This document shows positions 44,200-55,235 of a DNA stretch of 64,000 nucleotides, piece by piece. Each line of letters starts with the position of its first letter. Position 1 is the stretch's first letter. Source of the DNA: Sordaria brevicollis (taxonomy: Eukaryota; Ascomycota; Sordariomycetes; Sordariales; Sordariaceae); contig JAUTDP010000002.1 in NCBI GenBank assembly GCA_033439795.1, positions 1,302,001 through 1,366,000 on the forward strand, in the 5' to 3' direction. The notes under the pieces were generated by a model. The model saw nothing but the letters and a program-made list of their open reading frames with translations, ran no database searches and had not been told where the DNA came from. Position numbers and translations under genes: made by a program.

Positions 44200-45009
44200 A
44201 GACTCAGCTACCTACGACTCTCCAACCAGCCAGCCAGTCAGTCAGACTTGGCCTACCTCTAGTCCATCATCAATCCACACACATTGCAACCTGCATACTT
44301 ATCCTCATCACCTTTACAATTTATCTCAGTCGAAGACCTACCTCTAGCACCTCCCATGCTCCCGGAGAGACATAGTCCACACACACACACACACACACGA
44401 AACACGGCAACCGGGCAGCTGCCAGTCTTCAACAAAGTTACAAACCGCAACTTGTTCCGAACACGGTCAATTCTACGTTCAACAACAAGACAAGCAAGGT
44501 TCAATCCAAACAACTTGAAGAGGACAACTAGGTAGCTAGCAACCCGATTTTTTACAACCCACTAATACCCTGCAACTCTTTCCGCCTGAGAGAGAGAGAG
44601 AGACGCATACTGTGACGGGACGGCTCACCCGCTTGTCACCTGACATGTCACATGACCTCAGGTCGCCCAGGGAACCTCAGGGGCAACCTTCCATGTTCGT
44701 TGCAGTTCACTCCCTTGTTCACCGCACAGCCATTCACCCGCACAGCTTGAGGTATTTGTGAGGCACACAGTGCACTGTGCAATGCACCTGCCTGTAGGGC
44801 GCACGAACCAGGCACCTGCCACATGAGTCGATGTGCCTCTCCCACACATCATGTGTTAGTGAGTCGAATCTTGATTATGGCAAAATCGATCGCTCTACTA
44901 CCCCTTTTAACAGCTGAGGTTCCCAGAGGCAGTGTACACTCAGCTTCCATCGATCTCATCGCAGACAGGGCCTCCCACATTGAGGAAGGCGTAGAGGTAG
45001 GTACCTACT

Positions 45010-45031
45010 ACCCAGTGTGCTGGGCACTGGT
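45010..45031. repeat. 22-bp palindrome-like repeat, copy 2
   Basis: Same orientation as 44,178-44,199, 832 bp away, with the CCAGTG/CACTGG arms kept and G for A in the centre. Confidence 0.7.
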
Positions 45032-45233
45032 GGGTGACCTGCGGGCCAGCCATCGGCACAAGCCAGACCCAGTCCAGACTTCAACATCACCCCCTTACAG
45101 CCATTCACTCCGTGGAACGCAATCACTTCCATTCCTGTATACGATTACAAGTTTTCCTTTTTTCCTCACTGACACCTTGCGATTTTCCTTCAATTAGTCC
45201 GCAGCACTCGGTCCTTCAACAAGTCTGTTAGTG

Positions 45234-45257
45234 TTAAGGTTAGGGTTAGGGTTAACC
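45234..45257 (+). repeat. Interstitial telomere-like repeat
   Basis: Four hexamers TTAAGG, TTAGGG, TTAGGG, TTAACC; the middle two are the fungal telomere unit. A shorter GGGTTAGGGTT lies at 44,062-44,072. Confidence 0.75.
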
Positions 45258-46423
45258 AAAGAACGGAGCAAGGTCGGAAGAAGAGACGCGGCAACCAACT
45301 TGGGAAGCAATGGCACTGTCAATCGACACCAAGACGATACCATGGAAAGACGGAACAGAAACAACGTCAGAAGAAGAGAGCTCGCATTTACTACTATGGC
45401 ATTTATAGGTAACCTACAACCTACGCTCCGTCACCATGCGCAACGCCCACCACCATGCCAGACAGCACGGACAGACCCGACAAAAACCAATACAACCGCA
45501 AGTACCAAGTGGAAGCTTCGGTTCTTGTTCTTCCAGCTCGTCATCCTGCTCTTCCAGCTGTGTGTTGTTGCTTGCTAGTAGCGTTCCTCAGCCGCCGCGA
45601 GCTGCTGTTAGATGTGGTAGTCCCGCCGATCCTGTCTCAAACCTCAAGCCGGGGGCTGGGGGGGGAAGGGCAATCGGACTAAACTGTTACACCTACATTT
45701 CATCGCAAATCATGATTTTAGTCCCATATGATACTTTCGGTCTTCTGATCCTCTCCCACTTCCTCTCTTGACCGATTTTTTGTTTTCTTCTTTTGTATTT
45801 TTTTTTTCCTCCCTTTTGAACGGTTTGCGCGGTTCGTTTTGCGTTTGACTGCCCCACGACGAACTTGGGTACCTAGAAAACACTCTCGCCTTCATCTGAC
45901 AGTTTACAGGTTTCAAGATCAACAACAAAGTAAGGTAGGTAGTCGTCGCAACAACTGTTTGCCTTTGAAGACCACTAGGGCACTAGCTCATCTCGAAAGT
46001 GCAACCAAGCCCTGCATGGAAGGGGTAGAAAGGTCAAAATGGATAGAACAAACAAGTCTGGTACCTTAAGTAGGTAGAGAGGTCGTCCTCAAGATGACAA
46101 GGTCATTGCACTCAACCCTCCTTGCTCTTATTCTGTTTTTTTGCGGTGGGCTAATCAAACAACTGTTTCAAAGGTACCTACCGATCAAGTACCACCAGGC
46201 ATACAAATATTTCCATTCTGCTCGGTACACTCAACATACCTAACCTCACCTCACTGGTGAGCCTTGAACAGCAACCCGATTATTTTCTCCTACCTGCCCA
46301 ACCCTTAACCATCTACCTACATCCTCATCATCGTCGTCTAACAACCGCTTGGGGTCCAGCTCCTCCGTTTACTTCTCAGATCAGGAAAGCCTTTCTGTTG
46401 CCCGTCGACGCCCCTTGTCGACC

Positions 46424-47328
46424 ATGTCGGAGCAACAACCCGCGCAGAATGCATACGCTCAGAACAGTAAGCTTGTCAAGTATGACTGCAATCGACCTCA
46501 GCGACGCCACCATGAGATGATACGCATCACCGGACCAACCAGCCACAAAAAAGCAGAAGAAAAAAATGTCGAGAATGTTCTGGAAAAGCTGCCGCCGTTC
46601 CCGATGGGCAAGTTCTCGTGGACCTCGGAGGAGCTAAACGTTCCGGACAACCCAACCGACGATGACAGGGACGTCATGCTCGTGATTGGGGAGGTCCTTC
46701 CTCACCACGTAGTCACCTCTCATCAAGCACAGGAAAACCCAAAAGGGGTTATTCCATGTGTTCCCTCCGCTCGGCCGCTGGTAACACCGGTTCGGGGAAT
46801 CAACCGAAACCTATTTGTGCTCACCACTCGAGACTCGACCTCTCACAGATATCAAGTTCAAATCTATGGCGCCAAAGACAACTGGGACAATATCTTTTTC
46901 TACCCTGAGAACGCTATTCATGTCGACACCAAGCAGTACAGGAGCAGGTTCGATGCCTGGAAGAAGAACATTACCAACTTCCTAGTCAAGAATGATCGAG
47001 GCCAGGCCACCAACGCTATCCCTTTGGCCTCCAAAGGCGTAAAACCCCCCCTACCTCCGCCCACATCCTTGCCTGGTTACAATGACCACTACGTGGCCAG
47101 CAAGTGCATCAAGGCACTGTACTTGCACAAGATGACGGGAATCAAGGAGTGGCTTCGTGTGGCGAAGGAGGCCGCCAGCGACAAGATTGGCCATCTAGAA
47201 CAAGCTACAACCAATCTATTTGACGAGCTCTGCCTCATCGACAAGCTCTTCCACGGTAAAGATGCCTTTAGCTTGGAAGATGCGGCGGCTACCTCGATGG
47301 CATGTCAGGTACGTTCAGATTCTGCCCA

Positions 47329-47388
<60 letters not shown>

Positions 47389-48267
47389 CCTCTTTGCCCT
47401 CCTTGCATACTCCCCTACTACCTACTCTCTTCTTCATTTTTCCCATCCATCTTCTTCGTACTCAACATTACCATTCCGTCGTTTCCCTCCTATAATTCTT
47501 TTGAGGTGGGCGTAAGATCCTACGGCAGATTTAACTCGAACGTCCGAGTCATTGATGTTACCTACAGTACCTACTTGACCTACACCGTGCCCAAAAAGAA
47601 AAAGAAAGAAAAGGCTAATCAAACTGTTGTTTTCCCTCCATAATAGGTTGTCTGGTTTCAACAAGCACTGGAGGAAGACGTCAAGGTTTTCAACCCTAGG
47701 CATCTGCTGAATTTGGCGGGCTGTCTTCGCGCCGAGCAGCCCGTGCTCTTGGATCGGGATATTCTACCACCCCTCTACCGCACATTGTTGGTGGTTTTCT
47801 GCACTTTGGCTGATGATGGCCGTCAAGATTGGCCCGAAATGCTTACCACGGCGTACAATTGCGCCCGATGGTGCAGACCACATGATCGCGACAGCAACAT
47901 ATTCACCAGCGATATTCTAACCGTCAAGGTGGCGGAACCGCAAACTGCTCTTCTGGGCTATATCCGTGAAGAGGCAGGCTGCACCGGTATGCTCATCCAA
48001 GCCATTCGAGAGATCCTGGACCAGGACGAGCGGGAACTTCAGAGTTTGAAACCTCTGTGGCATGTTGAGGCTGCCGACCCAAGTCCTAATGCTGCACTCG
48101 CCAGATTTGCAAACGCATCTGACCCAGACGAAGCCAATCTTGCTACGCATGAGCTTGCGCTCACCTATATGGCACGCGCACATATCTTGGTCCGTCAAGT
48201 GGTTGCCGCTTTGGAGGCGAAGAAGTCGTCGGATGACCGGGTTATTGAGGCCTTGCTTAGGGGGTAG
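46424..48267 (+). CDS. Unrecognised 501-aa protein within the putative insert
   Basis: Exon 1 46,424-47,308, intron 47,309-47,646 (338 bp, GTACGT...ATAATAG), exon 2 47,647-48,267, joined in phase 0. The ATG is in CGACCATG. The protein is soluble with no signal peptide or membrane segment. Visible landmarks are a Lys/Glu-rich start, D-V-M-L-V-I-G-E-V-L (about 85), a beta-rich block L-F-V-L-T-T-R-D-S and Y-Q-V-Q-I-Y-G-A-K-D, then an alpha-helical C-terminal half (L-D-R-D-I-L-P-P-L-Y-R-T-L, A-T-H-E-L-A-L-T-Y-M-A-R-A-H). I recognise no family. The intron is several times longer than its neighbours' because of a T58 run and C/T-rich sequence. Its place inside the tRNA split suggests cargo or an accessory function. 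Confidence 0.7.
47331..47388. repeat. T58 homopolymer in an intron
   Basis: Fifty-eight T within the intron of the 501-aa gene, 22 bp after the donor. The exact length may be unreliable in any assembly. Confidence 0.85.
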
Positions 48268-49119
48268 TCATCGGCAAACTACCTACCGTCGGTGAAGCGG
48301 ACGTCATGACCGAGACATGATTCTTTGGTTGTAAAGACTTGGGAACATACAGCCACTCCAGTCCGTTTGGTCAGGCTTCTCTTTTGTCAGTACAGCTTCT
48401 GGTCCTCCTTATAGGTATCGATGCTGTGGACCGCGCTACAATAGGTAGTTTTGTAGTCGGTTGAGCAAGGTCTCGGTTTCCCGTCGTCATTTACCTCTGT
48501 GGGCTTGAGTTTCCGATGTGCGCAGATGGATGGAAGATGAACCCTTCTCATGAACCAGGTACGGTGGACAAGACCATCACAATTAACGGTTAGTGACTAA
48601 TTATCTCTCTTCGACTTCGTCCCTTGACGTTATTGTTCATCTGATTATATTCTATCCCTCTGCGTCGCTACCCCTTTCCAAACTTTCGTAGACCGCACAC
48701 TGGCATCACCTGCTTTTTACCGCACCTAGGAAAGGGTCGTACGGCATGTGTACATGGATAACATGGTGCTATCGCTGTCACTTTCGTCCCCTTCATTCCC
48801 TTCTCTCTCCTGATCTTTGTGCGTCTTCCGCCCTTCATCTCCCTTCGGATTCACTTCTTCGTGGACACGATTCTCGCCGCTACCTCCAACCTCCCGCCTC
48901 AATAAGCTATTGCGGTAGTGATGATGTTGATGCTGAGCCGCCCCTGCTTGCAACGATGTTTGCTCGGCCGTGTTTTTTCGGTTACGTTTTCCCTCCCGTT
49001 TTTCAGCCGAGGATTGCGCAATGGGCTGTACGACGCATCGTGTTAGTGTATCTCTTCTTTACAGCATCTTGGATGACCCTCCGTTGCCTTGGGTCGAATG
49101 CTGGAGGCCGTATGTTCAT

Positions 49120-49581
49120 TCATACCTCTACCGGCTTTGTTGCGCCTTCGACGCCGTATTCGTGCCCCTCAACGTTTGTGTCCTCCTGTCGCAGTTTCCT
49201 CTCAAATTCCGCATCCAGGCTGGCAGACCGCAGGTTGAAGATCTCATCGTTGTTGGCAGCGTATCTGTCCCTCGCTCTCAGAGTTACTGTCCGGACCTGG
49301 TGCAAAAGCTGGTTGGGGGAAGCAAATCCATTTGCTCCCAGATCCTTTTTCAATGATTGCGGTATCGCGGGGTTCGGATCTATGACCTTGGTGTCGCTTT
49401 CCATACGAGGTCCAGCAAATGCCTCTCGATAGCCGTCTAGAGCCTCTTCCAAAAACCCATCCGTCTCCTGCCTGCCGTTCTCCATCATATCTGTATCCTT
49501 CATGTCCATACCGGCAATCTTTCTAAACCATGTCGCACGCTGGCTAAATTCCGTTGGATTATTAGGCTGCCGGCGATTCAT
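49120..49581 (-). CDS. Unrecognised 153-aa protein within the putative insert
   Basis: Single frame with ATG at 49,579-49,581 (M-N-R-R-Q-P-N-N-P-T-E-F) and a stop at 49,120. It is charged, Asp/Glu/Arg-rich, with predicted helices (L-L-H-Q-V-R-T-V-T-L-R-A-R-D-R-Y, A-E-F-E-R-K-L-R-Q-E-D) and no signal or membrane segment. Plus-strand frames over the same DNA are Ser/Cys-rich and look like shadows. No family recognised; moderate confidence that it is a gene. Confidence 0.45.
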   Translation of the reverse strand: MNRRQPNNPTEFSQRATWFRKIAGMDMKDTDMMENGRQETDGFLEEALDGYREAFAGPRMESDTKVIDPNPAIPQSLKKDLGANGFASPNQLLHQVRTVTLRARDRYAANNDEIFNLRSASLDAEFERKLRQEDTNVEGHEYGVEGATKPVEV

Positions 49582-50458
49582 TTTCGGCTCAGGAAGTGTT
49601 GTCTCCTATAATTACGATGTACACTTGTTAGTTAAAGTGTATGATCCAGTAGAAGACCGTCATCCACCCCAACGCAACTATGCTGCTCTTGTATCTTCAA
49701 CCGTACCGGACTTGCGTGGAAAGGTTTTAATTGCTAATTAGGATCTTTGGGGAAGGTAGCATGTCTTGGGATGTCTGTACCTATGTGGAGGACTTGGACT
49801 TGAGCTCATCCCACCTCTTTTGTTCCCTGGGATTTTTGCCCGCTCCGATCAGTCGTTAGCATCTGGTTGAGACGCGGTTTAAGTATGGGTCCCTACCTTA
49901 CAATCTGCTCACCGTCGCTCCTTCCTTTTCTGAATTACCCTCCCGCCGCCGAGCACGTTGCCTCAGGTACGAAATTTCAAGCTTTCATCTCAACTCGGCC
50001 ACAGTAGAAATGGAATCCCTTAGGGCAGAGGGTTCCTTGCCCTACCTAAATGACGGTCCGCACATCCTTTTTCTAGGGTAAAGTATTCCAGTATCCTCCC
50101 CGCCGTTTTCGTTGTAGTTTTGTTGCACGTCAACACCGTTCTACGATTTCAATCTTGTCGAGCGCACCACCACGACCGACCCAAACAATCACCGCGTTCA
50201 CGACCACGCCATAACAACCTGAAAGAAGGTACCTCTAGTGTGCTCAAGGTAAGAATTTGTATTATAGGTCGTATAATTTGTTCGTTGGTTAGATGATTAT
50301 GCCTCTGGCAGGTCATCTACAACCAACTGCTAGTCGCCGCCTGTTTTTGACGTTGCGCATCTACACCTCTCAGTAAACAAGAGCCTATGTGATGTCGTTC
50401 TTATCCAAGAATCCTCGATACTAACCGCTTCACAGTCATACAGTTGCCATATTTCAAT

Positions 50459-51322
50459 ATGACCGACGAAACTCGAGAACCTGGACAACCTTTGCCGGGA
50501 CCAGATGTCTCTGTCACGCGCACCAGGGCCTGGCTTCGCCTCCGCCACCCGGAGTCGGCCAGCGCTTCCGAAGCCGTGATCATGAACAACCTGGCGGTCG
50601 TATCCGACCAGTTATCTCAGCTTCTTGCGCTCCAGACCACTACTTCGCTCGGTGGCCGGAAGCGCCGCCGCACTTCCAGTGTTGGGTCGGCCGCCAGTAC
50701 GGCGACTACCGATGGGAGAGAAAACAGAAATGTCGACGGCTCCGACGGCGAATTGTCAACCCAGCAAAACGACGCGGAAATAATCAACTCCGCCATCAAT
50801 AATCTCAGCAATACCGGAGGCAAATGGTTCAACACCATTTACGATGCCTATAAAGTATTCACCCAGGATACTGGAAGCTTTCGCTATCGTGCTGTTTCAA
50901 AGCATACTGGGCCTGTGGCCGAAGCCTTCTGGAAGTTTTGCCTCGAGCAGTTTGATAATGAGGAAGACGGCCTTGTGCCAGATATTGAGGAGGAGAGCGT
51001 GCTTGATGACCTGAAGCGGCTTACGAACATCGATGCAAAGGTCCGCATCTACGTTGAGTTAGGAAAGAAATTTCACGCGGACCAAAAGGCCGCTGCCGCC
51101 CGGAAGTCACCTCGCTCTGGCACCGCTGGACCCGACAGCCAACACTCGACCGCAGGCGCCAGCCAAAGCACGCGCACCGGGGATAGCCAGCAATCCCGCA
51201 CATCCAAGAGGCAGAAGACCAAGGGCAAGAAGACTGGCAGAAATGTCTCATTCGGCTCCGAGATTGCAAACTCGGAAGACGACGGCATTAGGGACACCAC
51301 TAGCAGTGATGAGGATCTGTGA
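50459..51322 (+). CDS. Unrecognised 287-aa protein within the putative insert
   Basis: Single exon, ATG at 50,459 (M-T-D-E-T-R-E-P-G-Q-P); a possible 5' UTR splice acceptor lies just upstream. The N-terminal third includes a helical pair (A-V-I-M-N-N-L-A-V-V-S-D-Q-L-S-Q-L-L) and a basic R-K-R-R-R. A compact central domain (about 105-205) has N-A-I-N-N-L-S-N, K-W-F-N-T-I-Y-D-A-Y-K-V-F and A-F-W-K-F-C-L-E-Q-F. The end is Ser/Lys-rich with K-R-Q-K-T-K-G-K-K-T-G-R, a likely nuclear signal. Nuclear DNA- or chromatin-linked function is possible but no family is recognised. It is 950 bp upstream of and co-oriented with the tyrosine recombinase. Confidence 0.65.
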   Translation: MTDETREPGQPLPGPDVSVTRTRAWLRLRHPESASASEAVIMNNLAVVSDQLSQLLALQTTTSLGGRKRRRTSSVGSAASTATTDGRENRNVDGSDGELSTQQNDAEIINSAINNLSNTGGKWFNTIYDAYKVFTQDTGSFRYRAVSKHTGPVAEAFWKFCLEQFDNEEDGLVPDIEEESVLDDLKRLTNIDAKVRIYVELGKKFHADQKAAAARKSPRSGTAGPDSQHSTAGASQSTRTGDSQQSRTSKRQKTKGKKTGRNVSFGSEIANSEDDGIRDTTSSDEDL

Positions 51323-51414
51323 AATTTGGGCTTTGAAGTGGCAATCGACGTGCCCTCTCTCTCAGAACCAAGCGATCCGCCACTCGTCTGATTCAGTAAT
51401 CGCATCATTGGAGA

Positions 51415-51461
51415 ATGGAGGGGAGGACTGTGGAGGGGAGGACTGTGGAGGGGAGGACGAG
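51415..51461. repeat. 15-bp tandem repeat, three copies
   Basis: GGAGGGGAGGACTGT units, the last one degenerate, about 95 bp past the stop codon of the 287-aa gene. Confidence 0.75.
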
Positions 51462-51829
51462 GAATTCAGGAATGTGATAGCTAGGGTTTGTTAACCGTGG
51501 CGCTAGTTATAACAACGATTAAATTGTGTATGAGATGATTGTATGTAAAACAATGATTGCTATTTCAACAGACTGCAACTGCCACAGCGTTATTTTTGAC
51601 TAAAATCGAGGATTAAAATGCCAAAGTTCCACATACACACTTCATGTTCACTTCCTTTGTTTCACGCGGCTGCCGCTGGAGCATATTGCCTGGTTCATTT
51701 TGCGTCTCATGGCCATCGGCCAAGCACCCCTTAAGGGCGCCACACTTCTTCCACCGACGGAGACGAGATGAAATCCCATTCACTTCCTGTAGCCCCTCAA
51801 GCCCTAGATTTATCCCCACCTTGATGCCA

Positions 51830-52270
51830 CACCTCGACCACGGAAAATATTTTACTACTCTTTTCTTTTGGTCGAGTTCCGACACACTTCTTCGTCCACC
51901 CCGTTCACCCTCTCATTCTACATCCCGACACGTATCAGCCATCACTCGATACAGTCACAACAGTCGACGACGCCGCACCTCGGCCACGGAGAATATTTTA
52001 CTACTCTTTTCTTTTGGTCGAGTTCCGACACACTTCTTCGTCCACCCCGTTTACCCTCTCATTCTACATCCCGACACGTATCAGCCATCACTCGATACAG
52101 TCACGACAGTCGACGACGCCGCACCTCGGCCACGGAGAATATTTTACTACTCTTATCTTTTGGTCGGTTTCCGACACACTTTTTCGTCCACCCCGTTTAC
52201 CCTCTCATATTCTACATCCCGACACGTATCAGCCATCACTCGATACAGTCACAACAGTCGACGACGCCGT
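51830..52270. repeat. 146-bp tandem repeat, three copies, upstream of the recombinase
   Basis: Units start at 51,830, 51,976 and 52,122, each beginning CACCTCG(A/G)CCACGG. They are nearly identical; the third has a 2-bp insertion. Each unit contains TTTTACTACTCTT, TCATTCTACATCCC and a CAGTCGACGACG end. The array stops within 6 bp of the recombinase ATG, so the promoter and 5' leader lie in the repeats. Long open frames across it only mirror the repeat. Confidence 0.9.
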
Positions 52271-52275
52271 CAGCA

Positions 52276-55235
52276 ATGCCTCCACAGGCGATTCCCGGTG
52301 TTTACACCGGCGCAAAACGCCGATCGCTGGCCGAGGAGATCAACAACTTGAGTTTCGATGACGAAGCAATCTTCAAATTCTTCGAAGAAATTGATCAGAT
52401 TTCCGAAGAATCTGGTAAGTCGGTCTCATTGTAAACCACCTACCACTCCGGTCTCTGCTTTGTAGATCACCTACCACACTCCCGTCCCTGCTTTGTAGAT
52501 CACCTACCGCACTCCCGTCCCTGCTTTGTAGATCACCTACCGCACTCCCGTCCCTGCTCCGTAGAGTACCTACCGTATTCCATACAAATTTGCTAACATC
52601 AACTGTAGAGGGATTCCGATGGCATGCAGTGTCGACCCAAAAAAGACAAGACCGGGCGAGGCAGCTTTACATCAATATGCTGAAGCTCACTCCGCGGCTC
52701 GGACGTCCACTACTTCCAGAGGACTTTGACGACCTGGAGCCAGCAGAACAAGACAAGCATCTTTGGCCTATGGACGAAAAGAAGTTGCACGCAATGGGAA
52801 AAATGTAAGTTTACTCATTCCTAAAATTATGTTGTGGGTTAGTAGCATTACTAACCCCTTTCCCAATCGACAGCTTCATAATTGGCATCGGCCAGTTCGC
52901 AAAAGGCCGGAGCCATCAGAGTGGAGTTATGAGTTACTCGTCGTACGCGCAATATCGCGATGCCTTCATGTTCTGGGCTCACCGGACATGGAATGCCGCC
53001 GACACCCCGACCGCTACAACACCGCAATACTGCAGACTCAAGAACAAACTCACCGCCGCAATGAGACTTGTTGCCTCGAAAGGTATGGTCAGGGTCGCTA
53101 CCAGGTCGAAACTTACATACTGCAACGACGTCGGAATGGCCGAGTTACAGATGTTAGTGGACTACGACCTCCTCAATTCTCGATGCAAGGAGGTGGCCGA
53201 GGTCCACCATCTTGCCTGGGCATTGGGGCGTATTTGTTGCTTCAGACCAGGTAGTATTGGTTATTCTACCCCAGCGCACCTCAAAGCCGGCCTTTTCATG
53301 AAGTGGCGAGACGTAACTATTCTCCGCGGTAGTGAACCCGGCAAGTTTGAGATCAAACTTCTCGTTCGTTCGTTCAAAACGAACAACCCCCACGACGCAC
53401 ATAAGGCTTCCCATAAGCCAGAGCTCTTGCGCGACCAAACGTTCAATATAATGCCGGCAAGAAATATTGATGATATGTTTCTGTCGGCCCCCCATCGTTT
53501 CATCGCAATGGCGATCCGCAGACGCATTCTTAAGCACTACAAGACAGTAGACGAACTGTTTGACGGAGACAGACGACAAATCATGATCAAAGACGAGTAC
53601 TTGGACTGTCCGGTTTTCTTGGCTGCAAAGCCCAAGGGGGAGGGGCTTACCGATCAACCCGTCAGTACCCACGGTTTGAGTGCATACCTCAAACTTAGAG
53701 GTATCAAAGTCGGTCTGCCAGAGTACATTAATTTTTACTCTTTGCGGCGCAGATCAGCGAATGAGCTGGCCAAGAAGGGGAGCATTGGAATTGAAGCCGC
53801 CAGATTGCTCCTCAACCACGACCCCGAGACAAGAACCCTGGAGCGGTATTATATCGACCCGGTTCGCACTATGGATGTCTCCGCCCTCGCGTTTGGACAT
53901 GAGCCAGACGATGAGCGTATGGCGACCAGGGAAACGGAGTTGGCCCTAAACGTCCTCTCCGATGAACGAAAGAGGGCCGTTTTTGGGCCACTCTTAAATG
54001 CCACTATGAATAAATTGATGGCGTCAGACCCTGGCTTCCCAAAGGATGCCAATACGACCGAGCTGAGGAATTATAAGCGACGGGTCCGATGGGCCGCGAT
54101 CAAGAGTCTTTTCAGTCAGGCTACCCAACAACAACTGGAGGAGATGACTTCGGCCGACGAACAACAGCGCATTGCGCGGCTCAAAGAGTGTAGCTTTACG
54201 AACTCAATTATTGAACGTGCGAAGGAAGCCCTGGCCAACGCGCCAAACATCTCGGCTCAAGATGATGCAAATAATGAGGACATTGACATGGGCACTGGGC
54301 TGTTCAAAGTTCCCAAAGATCAGTGCGAGTCTTTTCCAGCAGAACCAGACGCTGAGTCAAGGGAGGAAAACGAAATCACCTGTGGTACCGAAGCAGACGA
54401 GAGCGAAGGCACGGCTGACGGCCCTGATACCGAGGATGAGCCAGAGAAAGAGGTTGAATATGTCGTCTTGGCAAGAACTTTTGTCAAGATGCTCCTCGAG
54501 GATTCAGTTCAAACCGATTTACAAAGCAACCCGGTTCCGTGTCGCTTCTGTATTGAAGATGACACGATTCCTGAGGATCGGCGGAATAAGCTCTACAGAC
54601 GTCGTGATCATCTGGAGAAGCACGAGCAGTCTGACATACACACTCCGTTCAAAAAATGGATGCGGCTATACGAACGCAACTACCTTGATTCCCCGCTCAA
54701 GGTAGCTAAGCAGTTTCCATGCCCGTATTGCAAGGAGCTGGGCATCAACAAGTCGTATGCGTCATGGAGGCGGCTCCTAGACCACCTTGAACTTGACGGC
54801 GATGTCAACCCTGCTTCCCTGCGTACAGCTGACCGCCGCCATCGTGAGCTACAAGATGCCGATGGATGGCTCGATGAAGACTTTTTTGTTTTCGTCGAAA
54901 TCTCCACTGGTAGACGGGCGTCAGTTGCATCAAACTCGAAGAGGAAGTTCAAGCGGTTATGCGCAGAGGCGGGAATTTCCGTCTCCGATGACCAAGAACT
55001 GGCCACGCCCATCAACCACGAGTGGAATGGTGCCATTGTAAGGGGGGGCAATGACGATGAGGAGTTTGCGAACACTCGTGGTCTGCAATCTATGGTCGAA
55101 CCCGCCCAGGACCCGGGATATCCAATCCCTAACGTCAAACGGCAAAAGAAGTCAGTGGAAGAGCTACCAGACCACTCCGAGGATTTGGCCGACTTTTACT
55201 TCGACAGTGAAGTCCACGAGAAGTTGAACATGTGA
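52276..55235 (+). CDS. Tyrosine recombinase with C-terminal zinc fingers (Crypton / Starship-captain-like)
   Basis: 898 aa in three exons: 52,276-52,414, 52,609-52,804 and 52,874-55,235 (introns of 194 and 69 bp, GTAAGT/GTAG and GTAAGT/CAG with CTAAC branch sites). Residues about 130-230 form a helical core-binding region. The catalytic domain carries Arg236 in C-F-R-P-G-S, Y400-S-L-R403 (YxxR where phage enzymes have HxxR), His427 in L-N-H-D-P-E-T-R, and Tyr437/438 in E-R-Y-Y as the nucleophile. YxxR is reported for Cryptons and Starship captains. After an acidic linker come two zinc-finger-like segments: C668-x2-C671...H695/H701 and C728-x2-C731...H749. No frameshift or internal stop, so it may be active. 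Decayed relatives lie at 20,379-21,217. Superfamily placement (DUF3435 or Crypton) needs a profile search. Confidence 0.82.
52435..52580. repeat. 34-bp minisatellite inside the first recombinase intron
   Basis: About four copies of a unit reading TGTAGATCACCTACC, then CACTCCCGTCCCTGCTT. Each unit contains TTTGTAG, which looks like a 3' splice site; the true acceptor (AACTGTAG) lies 28 bp past the array. Confidence 0.85.

Larger units (their letters stand above)
44027..46423. other. Gene-poor left part of the putative insert
   Basis: No supported gene over 2.4 kb. It holds CA and GA dinucleotide runs (44,378-44,398; about 44,586-44,602), a 22-bp palindrome-like repeat in two copies, a telomere-like repeat, and many GGTAGGTA/TACCTACC motifs. 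Confidence 0.5.

Noticed and set aside
48746..49432. 228-codon plus-strand frame opposite the 153-aa gene
   Set aside because: Ser/Cys/Arg-rich composition and no ATG context; it looks like the antisense shadow of the minus-strand frame.
51644..52434. 188- and 235-codon frames upstream of the recombinase
   Set aside because: They repeat the same peptide three times because they cross the 146-bp repeats; the only conserved part is the true first exon from 52,276.
52435..52580. CRISPR-like array
   Set aside because: Units are directly adjacent without unique spacers; this is a minisatellite in a fungal intron.
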